Assembly: GCF_017086365.1 (NCBI RefSeq)
Contig: NZ_CP070969.1
Coordinates: forward strand, 4,154,001 to 4,218,000
Reading direction: 5' to 3'
Length of the DNA stretch: 64,000 bases
From: Paenibacillus tianjinensis
Lineage (GTDB): Bacteria > Bacillota > Bacilli > Paenibacillales > Paenibacillaceae
The position numbers and the translations under genes are program-made. Numbering within the stretch: position 1 is the stretch's first letter; every line of letters begins with the position of its first letter. Under the pieces are notes generated by a model. The model ran no database searches. It saw only the letters and a list, made by a program, of their open reading frames with translations, and was not told where the DNA came from. Shown here in pieces: positions 43,200 to 52,491 of the stretch.

Positions 43200-43877
43200 T
43201 TATCCATTAATACCATACAAGACATCTAATTCAAAGTCATACTGCGGTTTCACGGTGTATAATGTCTTCCCTGTTTTTCTTACATATCTAACACAATTAC
43301 CAGTTCCACCTTTTGTGCCATCCCATGCAGCAATAGCAATGCGACTCATATCAACCATGTACTCGTTACGTTTCTGCATCTTAGCCACATGATAGTCGCC
43401 AATTGCAACTCCATCGACTTTGTATTCCGGTAACTCATCTACATAAATAACTTCATCGGCAAGATCAATCATCTTTTGATACCATGCCTGTGTTTCATTA
43501 TCAGTCCATTTACATGCCTGATTTTTGAATGGCACTGCAACGATATTTTTGATATGAGGATAGTATGTACGTTTCAATCCTTGAACAGTCCAGAATGCAA
43601 TCTGATCGAACCCAATTGCTCCACCAGAAATGAAGCGTTCAACACTTTCTTCTTCAATTAAATCAATCAGAATTGGTTCAAGTTTCTTGCTTATGTATTT
43701 GGATTTTTCATCTGTAAGACTGTAGCAATTGCCCAATTTATTTGGACGGTGGCCAGTAAAGCAAATAGTCTTCTTTTCTAATTCCTCTTTAGCTCTGCTC
43801 TCTTCTTTTTTCTTTTGAATTCTCTCTGCCATTTCTCTTCTACCTTCAGGAGAATTTAGATATTTGAAATCAACCAA
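43200..43877 (-). CDS. SLOG-family (YpsA/DUF1273-like) protein
   Basis: 225 aa. CFTGHRPNKLG, FISGGAIGFDQIA and the WDGTKGGTGNCVRY region are the nucleotide-binding motifs of the SLOG superfamily. YpsA in Bacillus affects cell division; other SLOG proteins make or sense nucleotide signals in defence. The N-terminal 35 residues are a charged helix. Role here unknown, perhaps control of host growth. Confidence 0.82.
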   Translation of the reverse strand: MVDFKYLNSPEGRREMAERIQKKKEESRAKEELEKKTICFTGHRPNKLGNCYSLTDEKSKYISKKLEPILIDLIEEESVERFISGGAIGFDQIAFWTVQGLKRTYYPHIKNIVAVPFKNQACKWTDNETQAWYQKMIDLADEVIYVDELPEYKVDGVAIGDYHVAKMQKRNEYMVDMSRIAIAAWDGTKGGTGNCVRYVRKTGKTLYTVKPQYDFELDVLYGING

Positions 43878-43895
43878 TCATTACACCGCCTCTAC

Positions 43896-44312
43896 TCATT
43901 TCTTAAATATATTCATTAGCTCTTGATATTCATCAACTAAAGATTGTCTTCCTTGCTTTATGTATTGTCTTACCACATCGGCCTGGCAATTCAGGCTTTT
44001 ACCCTTGAAGATATCATTAAAATCATCAAACCCCTTAGCATACTCAACGAGATCAGGATTGTTGTCCAGATAATTAACCCATAACATTTGATACCATTGG
44101 GACAGAAATCTAAGTTCATACTGTTTCCCATTTAATTCAATATGCGTTGGTTGTTTTCCTTTGGCATCTTTCCATGACGAAGGTTTAAAATCGCCAAACC
44201 GTTTGGCAAGTTTGTGGTTTTCGATACTGTCGTATCTTCCCCACGCTTTGACTTTGGCATAAAATGCAGAGAAACGTTTATCTCCTTTTGATGAACACTC
44301 AAGTATTTTCAC
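43896..44312 (-). CDS. hypothetical protein, 138 aa
   Basis: Begins MKILECSSKGDKRFSAFYAK. Aromatic-rich, helical middle; resembles a conserved phage family without a known role. Start overlaps the next gene by four bases. Adjacent to the SLOG gene, possibly functionally linked. Confidence 0.7.
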   Translation of the reverse strand: MKILECSSKGDKRFSAFYAKVKAWGRYDSIENHKLAKRFGDFKPSSWKDAKGKQPTHIELNGKQYELRFLSQWYQMLWVNYLDNNPDLVEYAKGFDDFNDIFKGKSLNCQADVVRQYIKQGRQSLVDEYQELMNIFKK

Positions 44313-44608
44313 TGTTTAGTATCCTCCAATTTTAAACAACCTTTAACCGCATCCCAAAGTGCATCACACACATTCATCTGACAGTATTCTTTTTCAATCA
44401 AATAATCTTTAACCGAACACGGTATACAGTTATCAATGGTTATTTTGTGACCTTTATTAAACATAACTTCAATCATCTTTCCGATAGTCATTTTCTTATG
44501 ATGGTAAGTGGCCCAGTTGTTGCGATCTACAAGTCCTTCGGGGAAGAGTTCGTAAAACTGTTCTTTTGAAATTTCTAATGCTTGTTTTGGAAGGATATGT
44601 TGTTTCAT
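44309..44608 (-). CDS. hypothetical protein, 99 aa
   Basis: Begins MKQHILPKQALEISKEQFYE. Helical with four Cys in the second half (CIPC, C, C), no clear metal site. Coupled to the 43896 gene. Unknown. Confidence 0.7.
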   Translation of the reverse strand: MKQHILPKQALEISKEQFYELFPEGLVDRNNWATYHHKKMTIGKMIEVMFNKGHKITIDNCIPCSVKDYLIEKEYCQMNVCDALWDAVKGCLKLEDTKQ

Positions 44609-44643
44609 TTTTTCACTCTTTTCTTTTATTCTATTTGCTTCTG

Positions 44644-44871
44644 TTAACGCATATCATCACGCTGTTCTAAGTAGCCTTTGAAATACTCCCAATTTCTATC
44701 AAGCTCATCAATATTCCTGGAGATATATCCTTCTGCAATTTCTTCATCAATCAATCCTTGATCTGATAGTTGAAACATGAATTCAATTTTATTGATGGTT
44801 TCAAGAAAACCCTGAGCATACCCTTTAGCATAGTTTAATCGGTATTGGCTGAGACCATGTTTATATTTCAT
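44644..44871 (-). CDS. hypothetical helical protein, 75 aa
   Basis: Start MKYKHGLSQYRLNYAKGYAQ with AAAGGAGTG upstream is preferred to an ATG 21 bases earlier. Helical, mixed charge. Unknown. Confidence 0.65.
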   Translation of the reverse strand: MKYKHGLSQYRLNYAKGYAQGFLETINKIEFMFQLSDQGLIDEEIAEGYISRNIDELDRNWEYFKGYLEQRDDMR

Positions 44872-44907
44872 TTTTACACTCCTTTTTCCCATAAAATGTT
44901 CAGTTCG

Positions 44908-45648
44908 TCAAGATTTATATTCGTAATTTATTATGTATTTTTTGTGATCTTCGTTTATCCATTTGAGTATCTTTCTCTTTCGATCTAAACTGTAAATTGG
45001 GTTATCTTCGGAGTACCAACTCTCAAAATCATAACACCACTTGTTACTATTGCAGTCTCTGCAAGCAGGAACGCAATTGCTCAGGTCGTTTGCGCCATCA
45101 TCATCAACATGTTCTTTATGTAAACCCTTCTTTGTTTCTTTTTTATTTTGTTCCCATGTCTTCCCACAATAAGCACAACGGAAATTAAAATAAATTCTGC
45201 ACTCATCCCATTCATGATTGTCGATTATGTGTTTATGGTGGTTATCATGATATTCCTTGTGTTTTTCTGGATTTTGGTCATAGAATTTTTTAATAATATC
45301 TTTAACCTTATCTTTATTTACATCTCTCCATTTTTTATTTGTTTTTAATGTAGACTCCTTATTTTTTTGATAATGATCCTTTCTGTATCGTAAAGCTAAC
45401 TCTCCTTGTTCTTTTTGTCTTCTACATGCCTTCTCAACACCGCATTTTTTACAATAAGGATAATGTCCATCCATCATATTTTTACTGTTTAAATAGTAAA
45501 AATCATTATTACAAGGAAACCACTCTATGCATATGTTGCATAATTTGTGATCTACTCCATCAATAATTTTATGACACTCTTCATAAGTCATTGTCTTTTT
45601 CTTCAGTAAAAAAATCTCCTCTCTTTTTAAATCACAACTTTCTTCCAC
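44908..45648 (-). CDS. HNH endonuclease, 246 aa
   Basis: Two zinc knuckles (LCNICIEWFPC, YCKKCG) then HNH core CAYCGKTWE, KEHVDDDGANDL and CRDCNSNK. Central helical linker. Free-standing homing nuclease type. Start uncertain: the given GTG lies in the previous gene, while AGAGGAG points to CTG about 17 codons later or ATG (MTYEECHK) at 45591. Lies between two otherwise close small genes, as an inserted element would. Confidence 0.88.
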   Translation of the reverse strand: MEESCDLKREEIFLLKKKTMTYEECHKIIDGVDHKLCNICIEWFPCNNDFYYLNSKNMMDGHYPYCKKCGVEKACRRQKEQGELALRYRKDHYQKNKESTLKTNKKWRDVNKDKVKDIIKKFYDQNPEKHKEYHDNHHKHIIDNHEWDECRIYFNFRCAYCGKTWEQNKKETKKGLHKEHVDDDGANDLSNCVPACRDCNSNKWCYDFESWYSEDNPIYSLDRKRKILKWINEDHKKYIINYEYKS

Positions 45649-46048
45649 AAACTGGGCAATAGTTTATTTTTACTCCATATAATGAATGTGGCACACTTCC
45701 ACCAATTACGCTATCCTCTAGGCAATTGGCGCTATTGATAAACACAGTATAATCACTTAGCTGTGCTTTCATTAAAGGCTCCCTGTCAACCAATGGTCTG
45801 CCAGTACAATACTTACAGATATCTTTTGCTTGTTTTCCATTCTGTTTATCCATTTCAATAATCACATTTTCTAACTCAACTATAATCTCTCTCAACTTAT
45901 CAGCAGTCCAGGTTGTTCCTCCGCGACTACCAAAATTTAAACCGCTGTGCAGTATGTATGGATGGCGAGATGAATCCTTATTGCCATCGTTCTTTTTAAT
46001 TGTTCCAGATACATAATTTCCTTTTACAATAATTTCGTTACTGAACAT
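45632..46048 (-). CDS. zinc-binding protein, 138 aa
   Basis: CKYCTGRPLV and YCPVCGRKL at the end form a split zinc ribbon; the N-terminal half is beta-rich. Similar proteins occur in Bacillus phages. Nucleic-acid-associated role plausible. Confidence 0.72.
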   Translation of the reverse strand: MFSNEIIVKGNYVSGTIKKNDGNKDSSRHPYILHSGLNFGSRGGTTWTADKLREIIVELENVIIEMDKQNGKQAKDICKYCTGRPLVDREPLMKAQLSDYTVFINSANCLEDSVIGGSVPHSLYGVKINYCPVCGRKL

Positions 46049-46069
46049 TTATTTAACTCCTTTATTTTA

Positions 46070-46291
46070 TTATTTCTCTCTAACTCTTACTTTTGACTCA
46101 GCAATAATTTTTTCACATTCGAAAAATGGCGAGAGTCTATTCTCAATTCTGCTGAGTGATGAGATTAGTCCGAATATTTGTTTTAGAAGAAAGTCAATAT
46201 CGTCTCTTGCCGTTTCTTCATCCACAATTCCTTTATTATAAATATAATATGACTCAATCGCTTCAATTCTCGACTCTTGATATTTACCCAT
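46070..46291 (-). CDS. hypothetical helical protein, 73 aa
   Basis: Begins MGKYQESRIEAIESYYIYNK. Helical, amphipathic. Unknown. Confidence 0.65.
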   Translation of the reverse strand: MGKYQESRIEAIESYYIYNKGIVDEETARDDIDFLLKQIFGLISSLSRIENRLSPFFECEKIIAESKVRVREK

Positions 46292-46354
46292 TTAATTATC
46301 ATCCTTTTTATTATTTTTAAATTTTCTTAATACAACACGCATTTCATCATGAAT

Positions 46355-47329
46355 TTAATGAGCTAATTCGTCAGCTTCTCTAAGACTTTTTAGCATCAAC
46401 AAAACATCTTCTCCAACCAATCTTCTCAGTTTTTCAATACCTTTTTCGCTCTCTCCTATACTCAACAGTTTCATATGAAATTGAACTAACTCTACAACTT
46501 TAGATACAAAATTATCTTCATATCCTATCCAACTTAGAAAATTACAGGCGAGTTGAGCGCTAACATTTTCATGACCGATGAAGTTTGCATATCTTGATCC
46601 CTCTCTAAAGTCTTTACAATGTAGCTTCCCTATATCATGCAATAATGCCGCCCACAACATTACTAACTTCTCTTTTCCTTCATAGTTATTTAAAACGTGT
46701 TCCCATACATGATAGGTATGTCTGCTTACACTTAGTCGATGATAAGACGAATCCTGTGGCAAATCAGAGATATTTTCAAATATTTTGGCCCCCTGAAATG
46801 CCTCGTAGAACATTTCGCTGTAGCTACATTCTTGAGTAATGACTGATTCAAAGTAATCTTTAAGAGAGTCAACTTTTGCTTCAGTATGAGTGTGGACATA
46901 CTTAATATCATTCCATCCCTCATTTAGAGATGGAACCTGTAAAGATTTATACATTCTATCGATTACCCCATAACCAACTGTTCTTGAACGATTCCTATCT
47001 CTTTGTAGGCAGATTCCGAATGGTGTGTCTAGGTAGTGGCATTCCAATACATGTTTTTTAAACTCACCTACATTATGAATTCTTCTTTTACTACTTATAT
47101 TAGTTGCATCTATTACCACATTTTTATTATTGTTTAAGTGTTCTTTTGCTCTTTTATAAAGTAATTCAAACACCTCTGTATTCTTATCTTGACAATCCTC
47201 ATTGCCACATAATTCAACCCTAATATTGTCTGAAGATAAGATTTTGGCATTTTCATTAACACTTAATCCTTCCGCATAAAGCCCCTTACCTGATCCCGGC
47301 AATCCTGCAAGCATTATCAACTTAGCCAA
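46355..47329 (-). CDS. polynucleotide kinase with HD phosphohydrolase domain
   Basis: About 324 aa. N-terminal kinase: P-loop MLAGLPGSGKGLY, lid and DATNISSKRRI. C-terminal HD domain: HTYHVWEHV, LLHDIGKLH and a later His-rich helix. This fits an end-healing enzyme that phosphorylates 5'-OH and removes 2',3'-phosphate from broken RNA. Start TTG, eight bases inside the ligase gene, with AAGGAG nine bases before it. Works with the ligase upstream to repair tRNA cut by host defence nucleases. Confidence 0.88.
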   Translation of the reverse strand: MAKLIMLAGLPGSGKGLYAEGLSVNENAKILSSDNIRVELCGNEDCQDKNTEVFELLYKRAKEHLNNNKNVVIDATNISSKRRIHNVGEFKKHVLECHYLDTPFGICLQRDRNRSRTVGYGVIDRMYKSLQVPSLNEGWNDIKYVHTHTEAKVDSLKDYFESVITQECSYSEMFYEAFQGAKIFENISDLPQDSSYHRLSVSRHTYHVWEHVLNNYEGKEKLVMLWAALLHDIGKLHCKDFREGSRYANFIGHENVSAQLACNFLSWIGYEDNFVSKVVELVQFHMKLLSIGESEKGIEKLRRLVGEDVLLMLKSLREADELAH

Positions 47330-48563
47330 CTTGTTCATCTCCTTCATCAAATAGTGAGTTGTATTTATCAGTAAGCCCTAAGTCACTCAATCTGCGATAA
47401 GACACCATATTCCTATTTTCTGATTTAAGAATGCTGCTCAATCTTCCCAGGTACTTTTCTCTAACATACGCCGCCAATCCATCTGGAACATTATTGCTAA
47501 CATAAATCATGAACTCTTTCTTATTCTCTTTTGGAGCCAAGTTGTAGTGATAATTGATCTGTGAATTTATATTATGTACATGATCAAAAATTAAGTTGGC
47601 AATCTTTTCGGTTTTTTCTCTATATTTCTCTGGAATTTTAGAAATCAAATCATCATATTCATTGTCGGCAATTGCTCTGATAATTACATTTACAGATGAT
47701 ACACTATCCAAAATTCTATGAATATTAACGTAATCATCACATTTCATTTTAATCAAATGACCGTCAATGTTTAGAATCCATCCTTCTTTTTCATGAGATT
47801 TTAATTCTTTCATCTTTGTTAACATCTCATCAAGAGTAATTGATTCTAGACTAACAGCAGACACATTATACTTATTAGCCATTTTAAGTACATCGCTATA
47901 ATTATACTGCTCTCCCGTTAGTGTATTTCTAATACCTATTAGATGAAGTCCTTCTTTTGATTTTTCATAAATAACAACATGGGCGTCTTTTATAGAAATG
48001 TATTCAAAGATGAATGTTAAATCCGGATTATCTTTGATCATATTTATATAATTATCATTAAGCATCGAATATCCATCTTCAAGTCTCCAAGAACTTTTTT
48101 CTGAAATAGCCATACTACCACACATAAACACTCTGCCTTTGTACCATCTGGCACTTTGCATTGATCCATCTAGTTTGTCAGCTACCTCAAAGTTTTTGGC
48201 TTCCTGAATACTCTTAGAAACAACTTCGACCATATTTTCAGCAACTTCATTTAAGTTAAAGAATTTTCTAAACGGAGTTAGCACCAATTCTTCATCTTTA
48301 AGATTAATTACAACACTTCGACATTCCCTATAAACAGAATCTACATCCTCCCACATTCCTTTTTGCATCTCTGCTAATCCATAGCGAATCAAGAGGATTT
48401 CTTCTGATTGGTTAAACTGTAAACATTCAAATATATTATTATATTTATTCTCATTAAGTTTAATCAACCAATCTTCAAAAATATATGAACCATAGTTCCC
48501 AAACTTCTTATAGTATGTATTTTTTATTTCTATCACCAAGTTCAAAACTGGATTCCAACTCAT
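47322..48563 (-). CDS. RNA ligase (T4 Rnl-type)
   Basis: 413 aa. Nucleotidyl transferase motifs: I VADKLDGSM with the catalytic Lys, IIIa FIFEYIS, IV EGWILNIDGH and V LIKMKCDDY. The C-terminal 130 residues are helical as in Rnl1-like enzymes. Seals 5'-phosphate and 3'-OH RNA ends made by the kinase encoded next, with which it overlaps by eight bases. Confidence 0.92.
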   Translation of the reverse strand: MSWNPVLNLVIEIKNTYYKKFGNYGSYIFEDWLIKLNENKYNNIFECLQFNQSEEILLIRYGLAEMQKGMWEDVDSVYRECRSVVINLKDEELVLTPFRKFFNLNEVAENMVEVVSKSIQEAKNFEVADKLDGSMQSARWYKGRVFMCGSMAISEKSSWRLEDGYSMLNDNYINMIKDNPDLTFIFEYISIKDAHVVIYEKSKEGLHLIGIRNTLTGEQYNYSDVLKMANKYNVSAVSLESITLDEMLTKMKELKSHEKEGWILNIDGHLIKMKCDDYVNIHRILDSVSSVNVIIRAIADNEYDDLISKIPEKYREKTEKIANLIFDHVHNINSQINYHYNLAPKENKKEFMIYVSNNVPDGLAAYVREKYLGRLSSILKSENRNMVSYRRLSDLGLTDKYNSLFDEGDEQVG

Positions 48564-48641
48564 TTTAATATCTCCCTTAATATCTTATTTTCTTTCATTT
48601 TCTCGTGTTTTCTAACCACAAAACCTGATGAAACGTGCCTT

Positions 48642-48776
48642 TCATATACAATAGCATTCGTTATAGGTATTTAAATTTGTTCCACAAACTTTGCAGTGAG
48701 GACATTCACATTCAATCTCGCCGCACTCTTGACAAGCCTCAAGCTCTAATTCTTCATTATTAATGCCGGAATTCAT
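48642..48776 (-). CDS. Cys-rich zinc protein, 44 aa
   Basis: ATG start after GGGGAG. Eight Cys in 30 residues (CQECGEIECECPHCKVCG). Probably one or two zinc ions. A typical tiny zinc knuckle protein. Confidence 0.7.
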   Translation of the reverse strand: MNSGINNEELELEACQECGEIECECPHCKVCGTNLNTYNECYCI

Positions 48777-48911
48777 AAATCTCTCCCCTTTTTTGAGATT
48801 CAGTAAAAGAATAATTTAATCAAGAATTTAGATTTACTTCTGCTTCAATACCATTAACATTAAAACTCTCTATGTATGTGCTCCCTTCTTCGGTATTTTG
48901 TTGATTCGTAT

Positions 48912-49124
48912 CTAAGCTATAATTCGATTCAGAATTTTATACACTGCTTTTACGTCCACTCGATCTAACCTAACGACCTCGCTGTTCCTGCTGCCATCTT
49001 CATCACAATACACAAATGATCCGTCTTCATTTTTCCTTATGTACCAATATTCATTTTCCGATAGCCTTGCTTCTGCAACTTCCCCCTCTTTGAGAGTTTG
49101 AATAATCTCGAATAAATCCTTCAT
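48912..49124 (-). CDS. hypothetical protein, 70 aa
   Basis: Begins MKDLFEIIQTLKEGEVAEAR. Helix, then beta strands with an acidic patch. Unknown. The 135 bases downstream of it hold no supportable gene. Confidence 0.65.
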   Translation of the reverse strand: MKDLFEIIQTLKEGEVAEARLSENEYWYIRKNEDGSFVYCDEDGSRNSEVVRLDRVDVKAVYKILNRIIA

Positions 49125-49180
49125 TGTTAACTATCATTCCCCTCCAGTTTTTAATCGTGATGTGGGGTACTTTTATGTAT

Positions 49181-49225
49181 AAAAAAAGATAGTATAACAA
49201 CTCTTCACAAGTTGATTATACTACC
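49181..49225 (-). terminator. terminator after the Gp157-like gene
   Basis: GGTAGTATAATCAACTT pairs with AGAGTTGTTATACTATC, followed by TTTTTTT on the minus strand. Its 5' arm contains the -10 of the next promoter. Confidence 0.85.
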
Positions 49226-49243
49226 TTCTTATTGTTCTGTATA
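49215..49243 (-). promoter_or_regulatory. promoter, repeat type B, inside a terminator
   Basis: -35 TATACA, 17 bp, -10 TATAAT, ATTTAATAAATAAATA upstream. Predicted start (~49208) is just past the 5' arm of the terminator, so its own transcripts cannot form that hairpin. Drives 48912. Confidence 0.75.
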
Positions 49244-49263
49244 TATTTATTTATTAAATAATT

Positions 49264-49785
49264 CTAGCTAATTCTAATGTGTTTTTTATCCGTCACAAGT
49301 ACTGCACCGTCAATAGTCTCTCCATCTTTAAGTTTCTTTAGTGCTGCCAACAATGCTTTAGAATCCAGTTTTGCCTCTTGTGGGATTTTGAATGTATCGG
49401 GGATTAATTTCTCATCAATAATACCAACAGATGGATTTGTCTTATGTATGCTTACCTTAAATGTTCCGGCATTCACCTTGTCTATATTATTAACCTCTAG
49501 AACACTCTGCATATATGTTTTAAGACCCTTATGTTTATTCTCCAGGTATTTACGCTTCCTAGCAAGTCGAGCCTCTTCTGCCTTAAATGCTTCAATGTCT
49601 CCCTCAATGTTTTTCATAAATTTGGTGATATTCTCTACTTTACTATTGATTTCATCTTCGATTGATTCAAGAGTGTCGATATAAGACTGTAAATCATCCT
49701 CTGTAAGATCCTCACTGTCCCAAGCTGCGTCCACATACTGATTAAAAACTCGATATTGCTCCCCTAAAGTATAAAGTGCTGGCAT
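49264..49785 (-). CDS. Gp157-family protein (siphovirus Gp157)
   Basis: 173 aa. Begins MPALYTLGEQYRVFNQYVDA; long coiled coil at about 40-110, then the conserved end INKVNAGTFKVSIHKTNPSV-like part (VNAGTFKVSIHKTNPSVGI). The family occurs in many Gram-positive phages next to recombination genes and has been linked to phage resistance, without a known mechanism. Confidence 0.85.
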   Translation of the reverse strand: MPALYTLGEQYRVFNQYVDAAWDSEDLTEDDLQSYIDTLESIEDEINSKVENITKFMKNIEGDIEAFKAEEARLARKRKYLENKHKGLKTYMQSVLEVNNIDKVNAGTFKVSIHKTNPSVGIIDEKLIPDTFKIPQEAKLDSKALLAALKKLKDGETIDGAVLVTDKKHIRIS

Positions 49786-49845
49786 TTATTATTCTCCTTT
49801 AATATATGTATTTTTATTTTCATGAAACTTCTGTTTTATGAAATC

Positions 49846-50928
49846 TTAATGATCTGAATCAACATGCTCTTTTACTATCTCATAATCTTTATACAACTGA
49901 GGGTCACTTTCAGCGGCAATACCATAAATAACGCTGTAATTATATTTACAATCTCTGAACACCCGACCATCCCCATTCCAATTTTCATACATATGAGATG
50001 TAATGTCGTCTTCAATTTCCTTATCAAGCTCACTTTCAATTGTAAAGGTGCTTAAACCACCTTCAGCAAAATCGTACCCATCGTTCCAATCGTTTCTATT
50101 TTCCTCAAGATAATGAGCCAGTCTAAGATATTTATTCTTACTAACAATTACATCAAGTAGTTCGCTCCATGTATCTTCTAATTCCATGTCATACTTAGCC
50201 AAAAGAAGAGCCAACTTCTTATTATGTTCCTTTTCTTTTTCTTGTTTTGCTTTTGCAGCTTTTTCTGCTTTAATTTTATTAACCTCATTATCCCATATCT
50301 TTTTTACTTGATCTGTTAATGATTTCTTTAGGTCATCAAGTTTAGATTCTGAATACTGAGTTGGTATCTGCTTTCTAATCTCAGATGGAAACTCATAACT
50401 CATTTTAGTCGTATCTTTGGATCGACTGGTTTTGTAACCATGATAAGTCGTGCTGATGCCAATTTCAGAAAAGATATTAAATAATTTTTCTTGAGTTGAG
50501 GCGTTGATTTTTTGTCTTTTTACGTTTTCCAAATGATTTTCTAAATCTGAGTCTGCAACCGAATTGATGAAGGCAATCATCTTTTCTAAATTATCCTGCT
50601 TGTTTTCGTCGAAGATGACATAAACATAATGCCAGTTCTCCTCAAAAAAAATACCTTTTGCCAATCCTTTCTCTTTGATGTGTTTATCTGTTTTATAGTC
50701 ATTCCACTCAACTCTTAGAATAGGTTGACTATTCCAACTGCCTCGCTTTTCACTAAGTCGTGCTTTAAACGAAGTCAGATGTAGGGGAAGAAATTGCTTT
50801 ATCTTAGTAAGCCCCGTAGACTCTTCTAGCTTTTTAAATTTATTAATTGTAATTTCTTTCATCTTTTCAATCTCTTTTGTGATCTCATTAAAATTGTTTT
50901 CTAGCGTATCTGTTTCCCAAACACCCAA
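49846..50928 (-). CDS. hypothetical coiled-coil protein, 360 aa
   Basis: Two globular ends joined by a Lys/Glu coiled coil at about 205-245 (KAEKAAKAKQEKEKEHNKKL). The N-terminal part contains FKARLSEKRGSWNSQPILRV. No enzyme motif. Next to the Gp157-like gene, possibly in the same recombination-related group. Confidence 0.75.
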   Translation of the reverse strand: MGVWETDTLENNFNEITKEIEKMKEITINKFKKLEESTGLTKIKQFLPLHLTSFKARLSEKRGSWNSQPILRVEWNDYKTDKHIKEKGLAKGIFFEENWHYVYVIFDENKQDNLEKMIAFINSVADSDLENHLENVKRQKINASTQEKLFNIFSEIGISTTYHGYKTSRSKDTTKMSYEFPSEIRKQIPTQYSESKLDDLKKSLTDQVKKIWDNEVNKIKAEKAAKAKQEKEKEHNKKLALLLAKYDMELEDTWSELLDVIVSKNKYLRLAHYLEENRNDWNDGYDFAEGGLSTFTIESELDKEIEDDITSHMYENWNGDGRVFRDCKYNYSVIYGIAAESDPQLYKDYEIVKEHVDSDH

Positions 50929-50969
50929 AACTACTCATCTCCCATTCCTAACGAAATTTAGATTTCATT

Positions 50970-51251
50970 TTAATCTCTGTCCCATGGCGCTTTGAAGATT
51001 TCACCGGTCTCAATGTGTTGCAATCTTCTTTTGCCTTCGTGGTCTATAAGTTTGTAGCCGTAGGATCTTAGCATCTCTGAGTTTTCTTTGTTGTCCTGGA
51101 ATGGATCAAATACCAGCTCATCTATATTAGAGTCATATACTCTGCATTCTTCATTCCAAGCATAATATATTGCATCTACAATATTCTCTTCGGGGATAGT
51201 AGTATATTCTTCACCATCCCAATCCCACATGTAAAATTGATAGTTATTCAT
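50970..51251 (-). CDS. hypothetical protein, 93 aa
   Basis: Start MNNYQFYMWDWDGEE with AAGGGA upstream. Acidic and aromatic. Overlaps the upstream gene's end. Unknown. Confidence 0.65.
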   Translation of the reverse strand: MNNYQFYMWDWDGEEYTTIPEENIVDAIYYAWNEECRVYDSNIDELVFDPFQDNKENSEMLRSYGYKLIDHEGKRRLQHIETGEIFKAPWDRD

Positions 51252-51432
51252 CCTCTTCATTCCCTTCTATATTTTCATAATCCATCTCAATATTACTTAC
51301 TTCTTCTAATTCCCACTCCACTACTCCATCAACGTTATAAAGTTCATGATTGATCTGTTCAACCATATGGACACCATGATTTAACTCTTCTTCATCGAAA
51401 ATTATATATCCCTTGATTTCTACTTTTCTCAT
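51244..51432 (-). CDS. hypothetical acidic protein, 62 aa
   Basis: Begins MRKVEIKGYIIFDEEELNHG, ferredoxin-like alternation, ending in a very acidic tail. Unknown. Confidence 0.65.
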   Translation of the reverse strand: MRKVEIKGYIIFDEEELNHGVHMVEQINHELYNVDGVVEWELEEVSNIEMDYENIEGNEEDE

Positions 51433-51474
51433 TCAATTCACCTCGTTTTTTAATTTGATGAAAGTTATATTTTA

Positions 51475-51816
51475 TTATGACCACTCAATTTCATTATTTT
51501 TATACTTCAACATACCATCATTTAGTTCCCACGCCACATCTTTAAGAATCCCTTTGATATTGTATATATTAGTCATATCATCTGTACGAACTAACTGACC
51601 GTAACACATACTAATTAATTTCTCTAAGTGAGCCAACTTATCTTCTACTTTTAATCCATAAGAAAAGAAGCGTCTATCTCTTGTAATAGACCATTTACCT
51701 TCTTCGGCATCAAAATAAATTAGGACTTCTGTGTTAGGACGATCTTCGTTTTTCAAGAGCTTATCAACTATAGTTCCAACTTCTTCTTTTAATCCAGTGC
51801 TTGCATGTTCACTCAC
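51475..51816 (-). CDS. hypothetical protein, 113 aa
   Basis: GTG start. Alpha/beta; middle DAEEGKWSITRDRRFFSYGL. No family recognised. Its upstream dyad repeat has the sequence GGAGAA as spacer. Confidence 0.7.
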   Translation of the reverse strand: MSEHASTGLKEEVGTIVDKLLKNEDRPNTEVLIYFDAEEGKWSITRDRRFFSYGLKVEDKLAHLEKLISMCYGQLVRTDDMTNIYNIKGILKDVAWELNDGMLKYKNNEIEWS

Positions 51817-51850
51817 TAAGCTTTCCTCTTTTCATAATCAAATTCTCCTT

Positions 51851-52471
51851 TTATTGGGATTTGTAAACAATGTTTATTTGTTCACCACAACCCCGTTCTT
51901 GAAACCTTGAGCACTCATAGCACTCAGATGAAATATTTAATCCGTCAGCCCCATTCTCATCTCCAAATGCTCCATATGGGCAACTAGAACCTCTACTACC
52001 ATCTTCATATTCCGTTATATATGTATTTTTACAAACAGGGAACCTTTCTTTGTATGCCTTGATTTGTCTGGGAGAATACATTCCATAGTCTTCATATACT
52101 TCATCTGGTAAGATTCCTAATTGCATACCAATCCAATCTTGACTTTCTATTGTATCGGCACAAGCTCCATAAGCACATCTGTTCCAAAACAATTCTTGTC
52201 CCTCAACTGGAAATGTGTTGACAAATTCAATTATGTTATCTTCATATTTATAATCTTCGCACCATCCGTCAATCAATTCAGGATCTTCATCAAACCATTT
52301 TTCAATATCTTTAGGCTTACACTCATCACAGATTTGCATATATGTATAATTGTTATCAAAACTACTTCCGTAATTGCTTCTATATAGAGAGTATTTTGTA
52401 GTGATCTTCTTTGCTAGACACTTAAAACAAATATCCTTAAAATCTTCAATTGCTCTTGGACTATTACTCAA
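51851..52471 (-). CDS. Cys-rich zinc-binding protein, 206 aa
   Basis: Cys pairs at CFKC, CDEC, and later CPYGAFG and CYECSRFQERGC. Probably two or more metal sites, one of them a CxxC/CxxC ribbon split by a beta domain. No known family. Unknown. Confidence 0.72.
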   Translation of the reverse strand: MSNSPRAIEDFKDICFKCLAKKITTKYSLYRSNYGSSFDNNYTYMQICDECKPKDIEKWFDEDPELIDGWCEDYKYEDNIIEFVNTFPVEGQELFWNRCAYGACADTIESQDWIGMQLGILPDEVYEDYGMYSPRQIKAYKERFPVCKNTYITEYEDGSRGSSCPYGAFGDENGADGLNISSECYECSRFQERGCGEQINIVYKSQ

Positions 52472-52491
52472 CTAATCATCCCCTTTTCAAT

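Noticed and set aside
48777..48911. Open frame reading NSESNYSLDTNQQNTEE between two small genes
   Set aside because: No usable start codon; about 38 codons only.
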